DNA from: Symbiodinium natans
Taxonomy: Eukaryota; Sar; Dinophyceae; Suessiales; Symbiodiniaceae
Direction of reading: 5' to 3'
Assembly (NCBI GenBank): GCA_905221605.1
Contig: CAJNDS010001358.1
Span: forward strand, 392,212 to 429,711
Length of the DNA stretch: 37,500 nucleotides
The notes beneath the pieces were generated by a model. It did no database searches. It saw only the letters and a list, made by a program, of their open reading frames with translations, and was not told the DNA's origin. Below, in pieces: positions 19,801-26,840 of this stretch; position 1 is the first letter of the stretch; every line of letters starts with the position of its first letter. The translations under genes and the position numbers were made by a program.

Positions 19801-21259
19801 TCGGTTCAGCAGAGCGTGGGCAGATGTGGTGGACGATGATGATCAGGCGGAGGCTTTGGTTTCTTATGCCGATTCCTCAAGCGATTCAAGCGAGGAAGAG
19901 ACCAATGCTGTGCAACGCATGAGGGAAATCCTTTTGCAAGAAAGGGATTCACAGAGAACTGCGATTCGTGGCAATGTTCCGATGGGTGGTTCTTCCGGCC
20001 CCAATGACGGGCAGAAAAAATCGGTTCACCTTGGCGAAGAACGCGACAAAGCGTCGCGGGGGGAGACCCGCCAAGAAGTGACTTCTCAAGTTTTTTCGCT
20101 ACCACAACCTTCTCGTCGAACTGAACAGTCTCAAAAAAGAGCAAGGGATGGCTCAGTTATAGTTGGTTCGCTGGCGGTGGGCTCCACGGATGAGGTTTCA
20201 CCTGGGCAAGGTGTTGCTGGACAGGTGAATGTATCTGAAGGCGCTCAAGTTCTTCCTGGGCAAGAAGTGGCTGGACAGGAGACGGCGCTGGAAGGAGCAG
20301 TGCAAATTCCTGGCGAGGAGACTGACCAAAACGAAGGAGAAGGTGGGAGCAATGAACTCCGTGGTGATGGTGCGAAGACATTGGATGTTCGTCCGGTGAA
20401 GAATGTTCCTCAGCAATTGCTGGTTAAAGGTCTTCTGACTCGGATTTATTGGAAGGTTGCTGTCGGCAAGTTGCCTGTGGGGCACAAGGACTATCAGAAG
20501 GGATCCAATAAAATGGATCGAAACTTGGTTATTAGCATGTCATCTGAAGGTGCAAGCGAACAGGATTTGAACCTGGCATTGGAAGATGATACTGATCAGA
20601 GAATGGATGATGGTGCATTGGTGGTCATGGCATATGACCCTGGTACACTGATTCAGTCGGCGACAACTATGTGGGTTATGCGTCGTGGGTTGGCAGATCG
20701 TGCTCTCTGGTCGGCAATAGCGACTGCGGCACAGAGAATATGTGCTGAAATGGTTCAAGTGGATGAACTGAATGCCCAGTTGAATACTGGGAGACTCCTT
20801 TTTGAAAGGAGAGATCAAGGACACTACGGTGATTTGCATCATTCGTTCCATGAAGATCCGTGCTTGCCGGTGGTGGGAAATTATCCTCTTTCGGTGATGG
20901 GTGCGCTGCTTTCTCCTGGCCTGGAAAAGGAATTCAGAAATACTGAAAAGTTTGGAACTGCTATGGAGGCAATAGCCTATGATTGGAGTCGCAGTCCAGG
21001 CATGGAAGTTCATGTGGAACTTATGGCAAGGGTAGCCAATCTGGTCGCTCCATTCCTTAGACTAGGAGGCCAAGGGACAGTGGTGAATTCCGAATTTCTC
21101 TGGCAGCACGGGAGGGACCAAGGATGGAGTTCCTTCAGGCGGCGACTTGCGCTGATCAATTGGAGGTTCTCTGGAGAAGAATGGACGACGATGCTGATGA
21201 GGAAGTGGATCCTACAGGAATGGTGCTGGAGATCCCCGATCAACAAGATGCGGTACTAG
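16655..21259 (+). CDS. Element ORF2: multidomain RNA-binding protein with S1/OB, three CCCH fingers and SAM-like region
   Basis: The frame is open for about 1534 codons beyond the slip site (numbering below counts from 16637). It starts with a 270-residue acidic region. Residues about 275-335 resemble an S1/cold-shock OB fold (GDEIIGLVRCINGYGAFLDHG, then FGDTVNGTVKRVEDDG). Residues about 352-392 are strikingly rich in Trp. Three CCCH fingers follow: C582-X7-C590-X5-C596-X3-H600, C675-X7-C683-X5-C689-X3-H693 and C726-X8-C735-X5-C741-X3-H745. Such fingers usually bind single-stranded RNA. Residues about 843-905 look SAM-like (LGVSTVSDLQEF then EDLLEKGI and KILRLV). Basic and Ser/Asp-rich linkers come next, then a folded-looking C-terminal third that I cannot assign. 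Having S1 and CCCH modules together makes RNA binding likely. A nucleocapsid-like packaging role is inferred from position in the element. I do not see Pol domains. Confidence 0.8.
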   Translation, partial: KLCITTEEVSSFGAENSAIQREKETSETAGDTGDRKDEAWSANEARVNAPDSTWSAEKARVEAHMVSRSADDCNNGAQVSVAADDGGSQVDALVQPEVSSEERNGEGYTGANEAAVVSNNGDSLLETMEPKEPAVEENVPTADDQSNSPVVEENLPAAEGLKKDSNGGSTPRKGEVLPSESSPEVDTERTVTDEAKPLAGKKEDPEPLEHKMDDLVGLTSEQDEQCDPKVEIKDVSGADDTEMVSEGHAKRVPRAGALESPGEHCYQEGDEIIGLVRCINGYGAFLDHGDMNVLVPAEGNNVHQFKFGDTVNGTVKRVEDDGTIILDTFLVLEEDEEDSSSTLRKWKDSGWGTWWTGSWQTGQWYKGSDGQWDWKSEEQLSREWFAESKASSKEQEEAEQKQLYGEKIYQNLLEDETIDNDYVGKITGMLLSRPMDVIVECIADHAFLNIEARSAYNILLSDGWKPEETERAGLGETTTFSRKQYHNALYELAHKKRRFSGPVVGETVAMLLSKGKDELWNELWLDTKRFLQELDGAIEEMSKRENRPMEAYMDPDQYKKAHTTPKTVSPGHSKLCKFFNQGRCRNGDGCSYEHRRYGEGWPEGEPTEPKNSQKAGDEDGDIGGPPTDEGTVDEVQQEREDSAFRAQYNYGKGTSKGEPTLGETKKRLCLYYNQGGCKYGTACRYLHDDDMALEGTWEPGKSWDNASRKALRDAGFHHCCFDYYLKGRCRVRFGCKYSHEEMSEDRLTQLKHLVNVANHVSFQRGRGLEIPDRNAFQPPVSGGAESSSSSAPKALQMTNVSQKDGEKGILDEEEADEQKNSVAESTGTLLQDPEEPIENWMARNNHLWVYTPHVSEVMITLGVSTVSDLQEFIFVEDLLEKGINKVTACKILRLVGGVRYRPEGPEKAVPSDASVRVQQSSGSKEAGREAVRTLTQMREAEGSGAKTMPRGSYRELFDKVKYRDAWTLAQRSPLCVQKLKLVGVGMPPVNPPTKKYRSISNPVKRGRPLLDKKQVRQVPRSRSQRRAQPAEVVEKPKPLELKPRGGLSYRFSRAWADVVDDDDQAEALVSYADSSSDSSEEETNAVQRMREILLQERDSQRTAIRGNVPMGGSSGPNDGQKKSVHLGEERDKASRGETRQEVTSQVFSLPQPSRRTEQSQKRARDGSVIVGSLAVGSTDEVSPGQGVAGQVNVSEGAQVLPGQEVAGQETALEGAVQIPGEETDQNEGEGGSNELRGDGAKTLDVRPVKNVPQQLLVKGLLTRIYWKVAVGKLPVGHKDYQKGSNKMDRNLVISMSSEGASEQDLNLALEDDTDQRMDDGALVVMAYDPGTLIQSATTMWVMRRGLADRALWSAIATAAQRICAEMVQVDELNAQLNTGRLLFERRDQGHYGDLHHSFHEDPCLPVVGNYPLSVMGALLSPGLEKEFRNTEKFGTAMEAIAYDWSRSPGMEVHVELMARVANLVAPFLRLGGQGTVVNSEFLWQHGRDQGWSSFRRRLALINWRFSGEEWTTMLMRKWILQEWCWRSPINKMRY

Positions 21260-23295
21260 ATCAAGGGAACAATGAATCCCTTATTCCCATTGAAGATGCT
21301 GGAGGTGAGACACTTGGTGACACTGGAAGGGATGGCAAAGCGCCAGAAGTCTCTCCGGAAGAGGAGACATCCAGTGGGTCGTCAAGACTGGCGGGCACAA
21401 GGATTTTCTTGTGGTCAGTGTACTCTCGCGTTGCTTCCAATTTCTCTACGCAGGACCGCACTACTGGGAAGATCTTTGACAGCACAAAGGGGTATCCTGG
21501 TGAAGGACCAAACAATGGTGACAATCCTTCCTCTAAGAGGAACTTACCCTGGATCTCTGAAGACTACCTCGACGAAGTGGTGTCAAAAAAGATGGAAAGG
21601 TCTTCAGATATGGATGGGTTTGTTCCGGGAAGAGAGGGATCGTTGGAAAAGGTAGAGGTGGAGAATGTTACTGCCTCTAAAATTCTTATGGCTCTTTGGA
21701 AAAAGGGATATAGAGCTGGGTATAGGAGGTTGTGTCGTTTGAACGTATCTGGATGCAAGGTTGGAGCAATGAAGCGTCCAATCAAAAGGGTGCAGAAGAT
21801 CGGCACTAGGAAAGCCTTCATGAAGAAGTTCAATGTTTTTGGATCGTCTCAGCGTGGCTCAGGAGCTGGCGGAAAACCAATCATGAAGGTGGTAGGACCA
21901 AGGCCAGGTTTTCCAGCTGTACTCCAAGCATCAAATACTGATAGCACCTGGGGTGAAGGGAGCAGTTCTCAGGCACATGGCAATGTTCATGTAGAGCAGA
22001 ATCGCCCTATGGACCGGTTCGAGGCGGAGCGCTTGGAGAAGAGGAAGAAAGGCTTCTGCTATTGGTTCAGTAAGGGAAAAGATCGCTGCAAATTTGGTGA
22101 AGACTGCAAATTCATCCATTCAGAAGATGATGTGGTGCTGCATTCGTATTGGTGCAAATACTATGTGGCGGGGAGACCCTGTTTCGCTGGAAAGACGTGT
22201 GCGTTCTCGCATGATGCAACTGGTGTGAGGTGCATTCAGTTTGCTCAGTCTGGGAAGTGTCGTTATGGTGACAGGTGTGTTTTTGAGCATGGTGATCCGC
22301 TGAATGAACAGAGGCCAAGGTCTCCGAGGACGCCCCCAAGGGATGGTCCAAGGAGAAGTTCTTGTGCAAAAGGTGGGGAAGAGGAGATCTCTCCTGAACA
22401 GTTCGAGGATGGTGAGGAGTATTCCATGACTTATGACGATGACACCAAAATGTCGGAACTGTTGATGGAAGCGATTTCATTTCTGTCGAATGGCAAAACA
22501 GATTTGGCTCGAGCAGAGGCGGACCCACTGTTCAAACTCCTGAAGTTCAAGGGAGATGCTGACCAGATGGATAGAGAATGGGTTTCGTGGACCACCGATA
22601 TGTTGTCCGTGCTGGAACTTCACGAAGTAGTGAAGTCGTATGAGGTTTCGCTCGAGGAGGTGGAAGAATGGGTCAATGACCTGAGGATATGGTTCGAGCG
22701 AGCCAACGTGGAAGAAGAAAAAGATCCCAAAAGGGGCAAGAAGAGGTCCCTAGAAAGGGAGTCCAGCAAAGATATTCCTGCCGAAAAGGAGGTGGTTGAG
22801 ACTTCTGAGACGGAGGTTGTCGTTGAGGAGGAGGCAAAAAAGGTTAAAAAGAAGAGGAAAACTGCAGTTATCGAAGATCCTTACACTCTCCTGGTTCCAA
22901 AGCCGAAGAAGATGCCGGCGACCATTGAGAAGAGTGGATCATCATCCAATGCGGCGGTTTCTGCAGGGGAAAAAGCCTCGAAAATGCGCACAAAGTCAAA
23001 CGTCGGTGGAAAGGCGAAGAAGAAGGAGAAAAGTCAGAGTCCCAAAAAGGGAGAAGTGGTGGTGGTGAAAGGTCCTGAGGAAAAGGATCGTCCTCCTGAT
23101 GTGGATGCGCAAGCGTCTACAGCTGTGAGTGCAGAGCTGGGTCAATCTTGCCAAGCGATTGAGGACGCAAAAAGAGAAGGATTGGTATCCTCAATTCAAA
23201 GGGGCGTACAGGATCCTGTTCTTGCAGTTTCGGACCTGGAGTATATTCTGCTGCAACTTCACCTCAAGATTGCCAACAATCGGAAAAAGAAGTGA
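21124..23295 (+). CDS. Element ORF3: second triple-CCCH-finger protein with Lys-rich C-terminus
   Basis: The frame encodes 723 residues from an ATG at 21124 in a good context (purine at -3, G at +4). It overlaps the ORF2 end by 136 bases and is again offset by -1. The frame is open upstream only to 21061, after a TAG at 21058. I found no canonical slippery heptamer in the overlap, so internal initiation, re-initiation or splicing is as likely as frameshifting. A cluster of three CCCH fingers occupies C312-X9-C322-X5-C328-X3-H332, C344-X8-C353-X5-C359-X3-H363 and C370-X8-C379-X5-C385-X3-H389. It parallels the ORF2 cluster, but with tight 12- and 7-residue spacing. The region before it is basic (MKRPIKRVQK...). 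Residues about 530-690 are Glu/Lys-rich with KKVKKKRK-type stretches that could be nuclear signals. The end is a hydrophobic heptad-like segment followed by RKKK. The likely role is RNA binding and nuclear traffic; the family is not recognised. Confidence 0.8.
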   Translation: MEFLQAATCADQLEVLWRRMDDDADEEVDPTGMVLEIPDQQDAVLDQGNNESLIPIEDAGGETLGDTGRDGKAPEVSPEEETSSGSSRLAGTRIFLWSVYSRVASNFSTQDRTTGKIFDSTKGYPGEGPNNGDNPSSKRNLPWISEDYLDEVVSKKMERSSDMDGFVPGREGSLEKVEVENVTASKILMALWKKGYRAGYRRLCRLNVSGCKVGAMKRPIKRVQKIGTRKAFMKKFNVFGSSQRGSGAGGKPIMKVVGPRPGFPAVLQASNTDSTWGEGSSSQAHGNVHVEQNRPMDRFEAERLEKRKKGFCYWFSKGKDRCKFGEDCKFIHSEDDVVLHSYWCKYYVAGRPCFAGKTCAFSHDATGVRCIQFAQSGKCRYGDRCVFEHGDPLNEQRPRSPRTPPRDGPRRSSCAKGGEEEISPEQFEDGEEYSMTYDDDTKMSELLMEAISFLSNGKTDLARAEADPLFKLLKFKGDADQMDREWVSWTTDMLSVLELHEVVKSYEVSLEEVEEWVNDLRIWFERANVEEEKDPKRGKKRSLERESSKDIPAEKEVVETSETEVVVEEEAKKVKKKRKTAVIEDPYTLLVPKPKKMPATIEKSGSSSNAAVSAGEKASKMRTKSNVGGKAKKKEKSQSPKKGEVVVVKGPEEKDRPPDVDAQASTAVSAELGQSCQAIEDAKREGLVSSIQRGVQDPVLAVSDLEYILLQLHLKIANNRKKK

Positions 23296-23419
23296 TTGGA
23301 TGGTATGGATGAAGGGATGGTTTTTCTCTTTCTGGAGACAGGTGCGCTGGAACAGCCAATGTGCTGACAAATGTGGTGGTTACTATTAAGGGTATGGAAA
23401 TCCCTGATAGTAGAAGTCA

Positions 23420-23445
23420 GTAGCTTTTCGCGTAGCGAAGACTAC
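23420..23445 (+). other. Imperfect hairpin in the 3' untranslated part of the element
   Basis: The arms GTAGCTTTTCGC and GCGAAGACTAC can pair imperfectly around a GTA loop, about 125 bases after the ORF3 stop. The 370-base stretch from 23296 to 23666 holds this hairpin, the hairpin by the polypurine tract and no convincing frame. Confidence 0.45.
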
Positions 23446-23637
23446 GGTTTGTGGTGAAGAAGGCCAAGGAGTCTTCAGTGATGAGAGGATCATGGTGAAA
23501 AAAGATTCTCTATGGTTAGTGGATTTAGCCAATGTGCTATAATTTCGTCCTGGTAGACGTAAAACCATATTGTGCATTTCAAGCAGCTGGCTGCTGCCCT
23601 AATGGCAGTTTTTGGCCAAAGATCTGCACCTCCAATG

Positions 23638-23659
23638 TGTCCTAGGAAATCCTAGGACA
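23638..23659 (+). other. Perfect hairpin immediately upstream of the polypurine tract
   Basis: TGTCCTAGG and CCTAGGACA form a perfect 9-bp stem with a 4-base AAAT loop. The stem ends on the base before the polypurine tract. It could act in RNA processing, packaging or plus-strand priming, but no function can be read from the sequence. Confidence 0.7.
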
Positions 23660-23666
23660 GGGGGAG
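23660..23666 (+). other. Polypurine tract of the LTR element
   Basis: GGGGGAG lies directly before the TG that opens the right LTR. Plant Copia elements typically have the same GGGGGAG|TG junction, where RNase H leaves the primer for plus-strand DNA synthesis. The tract is preceded by a perfect hairpin. Confidence 0.8.
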
Positions 23667-23953
23667 TGCGGAGCTGCAACTGGTATTGTAGAAAAGAGTT
23701 AGTGTTGAGAGTTGGAAGGGTTAATGAACCCGGATAACATGTTTGGCTCAAGATAGGCTTGAACAGAAAGCCACAAGTTCAAAAAGTAGTGCCTGGGTTC
23801 TTAGGGTTTGGTAAGGGTGTGGATTCCTTCCCCCTTTCCTTCCCCCCTGGGTTGCTCTTATCCGTGTTCTCGTTTGTTTCTTGGTTCGATCTGGGGAATA
23901 TAGGTTCAGGGCGATTAGGGGAGTTGGTTTCCTTCCCTGGTTGTCCCCCCGTA
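23667..23953 (+). repeat. Right (3') LTR
   Basis: This is a direct copy of the left LTR with one visible substitution at 23755. It is preceded by the polypurine tract and followed by CAGGG and then TTTAGGG repeats. The one-base divergence over 287 bp means little time has passed since insertion, because the two LTRs are identical when formed. Confidence 0.9.
23742..23752 (+). promoter_or_regulatory. Spliced-leader-like sequence in the right LTR
   Basis: This is the right-LTR copy of TTTGGCTCAAG, identical to the left one. The single LTR difference lies three bases downstream (23755) and turns the following ATG into ATA. Confidence 0.45.
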
Positions 23954-23958
23954 CAGGG
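23954..23958. repeat. Target-site duplication, right copy (CAGGG)
   Basis: This is the second copy of the CAGGG duplication. It reads straight on into degenerate TTTAGGG/TTCAGGG repeats (23959-24008), the other half of the interrupted telomeric tract. Confidence 0.85.
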
Positions 23959-24008
23959 TTTAGGGTTCAGGGTTCAGGGTTTAGGGTTTAGGGTTTAGGG
24001 TTTAGGGT
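23959..24008. repeat. TTTAGGG/TTCAGGG tract right of the LTR element
   Basis: About seven G-strand units. Together with the bases left of 15102 they form the single telomere-like tract that the element interrupted. Confidence 0.85.
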
Positions 24009-24080
24009 CCGCCGACCCTGGCGGCGTGTTGGATGGGTTTCTGGAGGTGAAAACCTCCCTCTTTCCCTCCTTACCCCCCC

Positions 24081-24275
24081 AAAATGGGGGGGGTAGGGGG
24101 GGGGTAGGGGGGGGGTACCCCGGCAGGAACAGGCCACCCACACCGCGTAAACTCAGCCGGTTTCGCACAGGGCATGGGGGCTCTTTTGGGAAAACCCCCC
24201 CCCCCCCCTACATCCCCCCCCCCCCCTACTCCCCCCCCCCCTACATCCCCCCCCCCCACCCCCCCCCCTACACCA
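24081..24275. repeat. Poly-G then poly-C tracts
   Basis: Three runs of 8-9 G separated by TA (24085-24115) are followed 80 bases later by runs of 10-14 C separated by TACAT or TACT (24198-24273). The two blocks are roughly complementary and could pair or form quadruplexes. Pro-rich and Gly-rich frames here are artefacts. Run lengths may be unreliable because of sequencing. Confidence 0.75.
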
Positions 24276-24355
24276 CCAAGCCTGAACCGTGAAGCCTTTA
24301 AGCCTCCCCCCGCCATCCTCCCCCGCACCAACCTTTCAAGGTGCAACGCAGCCCT

Positions 24356-24435
24356 AACCCCTAAACCCGAAACCCTCAACCCTAGCCCCTGACCCCGAAA
24401 CCCTAAACCCGAAACCCTAAACCCTAAACCCCAGA
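24356..24435. repeat. Degenerate CCCTAAA tract
   Basis: Eleven or so C-strand units with CCCGAAA and CCCTCAA variants. Confidence 0.75.
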
Positions 24436-24523
24436 ATGCAGCCAGGCTTCAGGAGCGACGAGACGACTCGCTTCTTATTGCCGTCTTTGGACTTGGACTT
24501 GGCATTTGGAGTCGTTTCCTGTT

Positions 24524-24888
24524 GTTAGGGTTTAGGGTTTAGGGTTTAGGGTTTAGGGTTTAGGGTTTAGGGTTTAGGGTTTAGGGTTTAGGGTTTAGGG
24601 TTTAGGGTTTAGGGTTTAGGGTTTAGGGTTTAGGGTTTAGGGTTTAGGTTTAGGGGTTTAGGGTTTAGGGTTTAGGGTTTTAGGGTTTAGGGTTTAGGGT
24701 TTAGGGTTTAGGGTTTAGGGTTTAGGGTTTAGGGTTTAGGGTTTAGGGTTTAGGGTTTAGGGTTTAGGGTTTAGGGTTTAGGGTTTAGGGTTTAGGGTTT
24801 AGGGTTTAGGGTTTAGGGTTTAGGGTTTAGGGTTTAGGGTTTAGGGTTTAGGGTTTAGGGTTTAGGGTTTAGGGTTTAGGGTTTAGGG
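24524..24888. repeat. Longest TTTAGGG array in the window
   Basis: About 52 G-strand units over 365 bp, with slips near 24645-24680 (TTTAGG, TTTAGGGG, TTTTAGGG). It points toward the C-strand array that follows. Confidence 0.95.
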
Positions 24889-25008
24889 ACTTTTAGTCCG
24901 GCGCCCCTAAACCCTAAACCCTAAACCCTAAACCCTAAACCCTAAACCCTAAACCCTAAACCCTAAACCCTAAACCCTAAACCCTAAACCCTAAACCCTA
25001 AACCCTAA
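24889..25008. repeat. Fusion-like junction and CCCTAAA array
   Basis: The bases ACTTTTAGTCCGGCG separate the preceding G-strand array from about 15 C-strand units, giving a head-to-head arrangement as in a telomere-telomere fusion. TTTAGTCCGGCGCCCCTAAA is also present at 7018-7037. Confidence 0.9.
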
Positions 25009-25015
25009 CAACAGG

Positions 25016-25130
25016 TAATGCCCTCACCCCTAGACTCCATCCTCAAAACATCCGAAACCCTAAGCCCTACCGCACCCTCACAGCAGGAACTGTGGGCGCT
25101 GGACGCCCATGAGCTACTGTTGGGTTTAGG
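25016..25130. repeat. Duplicated island, copy 2
   Basis: Near-identical to 8481-8594. It directly follows the C-strand array and precedes G-strand repeats. Confidence 0.9.
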
Positions 25131-25240
25131 GTTTAGGGTTCAGGGTTCAGGGTTTAGGGTTTAGGGTTTAGGGTTTAGGGTTTCGGGTTTAGGGTTTAGG
25201 ATTCAGGGTTCAGGGTTTGGGGTTTCGGGGTTTAGGGAGA
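25131..25240. repeat. Degenerate TTTAGGG tract
   Basis: About 14 G-strand units with TTCAGGG and TTTCGGG variants, continuing from the duplicated island as at 8.6 kb. Confidence 0.85.
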
Positions 25241-26840
25241 ATCCCTCAAGGGCGTTTTCCGGGAGTCAAGAAGAGGAACACCTCCAAACTCCTCGAAAAA
25301 CTTTCCGCAAAACTCCTCGAAACTTTCCCCATACCTGAACCGTGGAATTTCAATAAACCCTAAGCCCTGAATTCCTAACCCCTAGAGCTTATTGGTTTAG
25401 GATTTAGGTGCCCTAAACCCGAAACCCTAAACCCGAAACCCTAAACCCTCCCTAACCCCGAAATTTGGGGTTCAGGTTTAGGGTTAAGGTGTAGCAGGTT
25501 GATCGGCTTAGACTTTTCGTTAGGGATTACTTCGGCAGGGTTTGGGAGGGTTTCTTGGGGCTTCTGCAACGATTGTTGAAGGTTTGGGAAGGTGCAGGCG
25601 GCCTCAGCTGGAGGTGAAGCAGGTGCCTCCGGTGTCAAGTTTCAGGCCCCTCTTATTTAGGGCAATTCAACAGGGCCCCGAATTCTGCAAAGCTGACCAC
25701 ATGTACATAGGCAGGAATTACAGCTTTGGAGGGCCAAGGATCTGCGGAACTGTGCCATGTTAGCGCAGGTCTGCTTCATTCCCCGCAAGTGGTCGCAGTG
25801 CCCCACTGTCAACTCCGCAACAGAGAGACAATGTTAGGAAGAAGAATCAAAAGCAAAACTTCACACTTCCTGGCCCTTCCATGAGCTGGAAAAGACGATT
25901 TACGACTCCGACCGCGAACGGGTGAATAAAACGCAGTTGTTGATTCCTCATTTCTAGTCCTGAAAGCCCTGAGCCCCCAACCCAACACCCTGTCAATCCT
26001 TCTGACCTCTTGGGACGTGCTTGCGTGTGTTTATCAACATGTCCTCTGCTAGCCGTGCCAGGAAATCAGGAGGGGCTAGGCCAGAGGAAGCCAGCAAGAG
26101 CCTGGCTTACCAGGAAGGGCCCTCCTAGAGGCCCAGGAACATGAAGCTGAAGCCCCTAGGCCCTTGTCAGGGCGATTAAACTTCTAGCTGCCGTATGAAG
26201 AAACCCAATCAACCCAAAAAGGCTAAGGATCTAACTTTACGGTAAAGCACCACAGATTACAAGGTCCTCTGAATATGGGCCCGAGAATACGCGTTTTATA
26301 CCCTCCAAAAACTCAAGGGCCGTACTTCAGAAACCTTTAAAGAAGGCCAGGGACTATATTCAGGGACCATGTAGCTACCCTTAGAACCCTGAACCTTTGG
26401 GAACCATGTGGGCCCCGGACTTCCTTTTGGCCAACAAAAGCACCCCTAAACCCAGACTCCTAAACCCCTTAAACCACGGTCGATTCCTTCTCCTCTCACA
26501 CTTCTGAGCGAAAAAAAGATGTACATGAAGTATATAGTCATTGTGGCTGCTTCTAAAGAATCGCTGTAGGTATCTCCAGCCCACCCCCCCCCCCCCCCCT
26601 GCCCCCACCTCCGGAAGGGCGCTGGCACTATCAGCTGCTTGGGACAAGGCCCCGCTTGATGGCGGCGCCTCTGGCTAAGGCCCTTAATCTTACTCCCCCT
26701 TTTATAACCCCTTTATACCCCCCCTATATATACCTCATGTAGTTTCGAGAAACCTATGTAGCCCCTAAATAACCCTACGGTCCCGTATAAGGGTCCCTCG
26801 AGCTAAAGAGTCCCACGAGCTGCCGGCGGCCTGTGGAGGC
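25241..26840. other. 1.6-kb island nearly free of telomeric repeats
   Basis: Frames of 60-88 codons on both strands have no recognisable motif. The island includes a 57-bp segment related to 281-341 (26328-26384), a run of 16 C (26584-26599) and a copy of a dispersed pyrimidine-rich element at about 26686-26812. No gene is called. Confidence 0.5.
26686..26812. repeat. Dispersed element, copy 1
   Basis: The order CCCTATATA, TACCT(C/T)ATGTAG, TATGTA, GTAGCCCCTAAA, GGTCCC, ATAAGGGT is shared with 34600-34705, so the two are diverged copies of one small repeat. Inner complementary pieces suggest a fold-back. Confidence 0.6.

Larger units (their letters stand above)
15102..23953 (+). mobile_element. 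Complete non-autonomous Copia-like LTR retroelement encoding CCCH-finger proteins
   Basis: Two 287-bp direct repeats (15102-15388 and 23667-23953) differ at one position and bracket 8278 bp of internal DNA. The 5 bases before the left repeat and the 5 after the right repeat are both CAGGG, a target-site duplication of the length usual for LTR retroelements. A primer-binding site abuts the left LTR and a polypurine tract abuts the right one, both Copia-like. The interior is almost fully coding on the plus strand in three frames, but I see no aspartic protease D[ST]G, integrase HHCC/DDE, reverse-transcriptase [YF]xDD or RNase H signature, and no long minus-strand frame. Near-identical LTRs and intact frames argue for a recent insertion. 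It therefore probably moves with enzymes supplied in trans by an autonomous Copia relative. An alternative is a diverged full element whose pol I cannot recognise. The structure is secure; the non-autonomous label is an inference. Confidence 0.88.

Noticed and set aside
15446-22528. Minus-strand frames of 60-157 codons under the LTR element
   Set aside because: They mirror the long plus-strand frames and show no motif of their own.
24026-24392. Overlapping Pro-rich and Gly-rich frames
   Set aside because: They are products of poly-C and poly-G runs.
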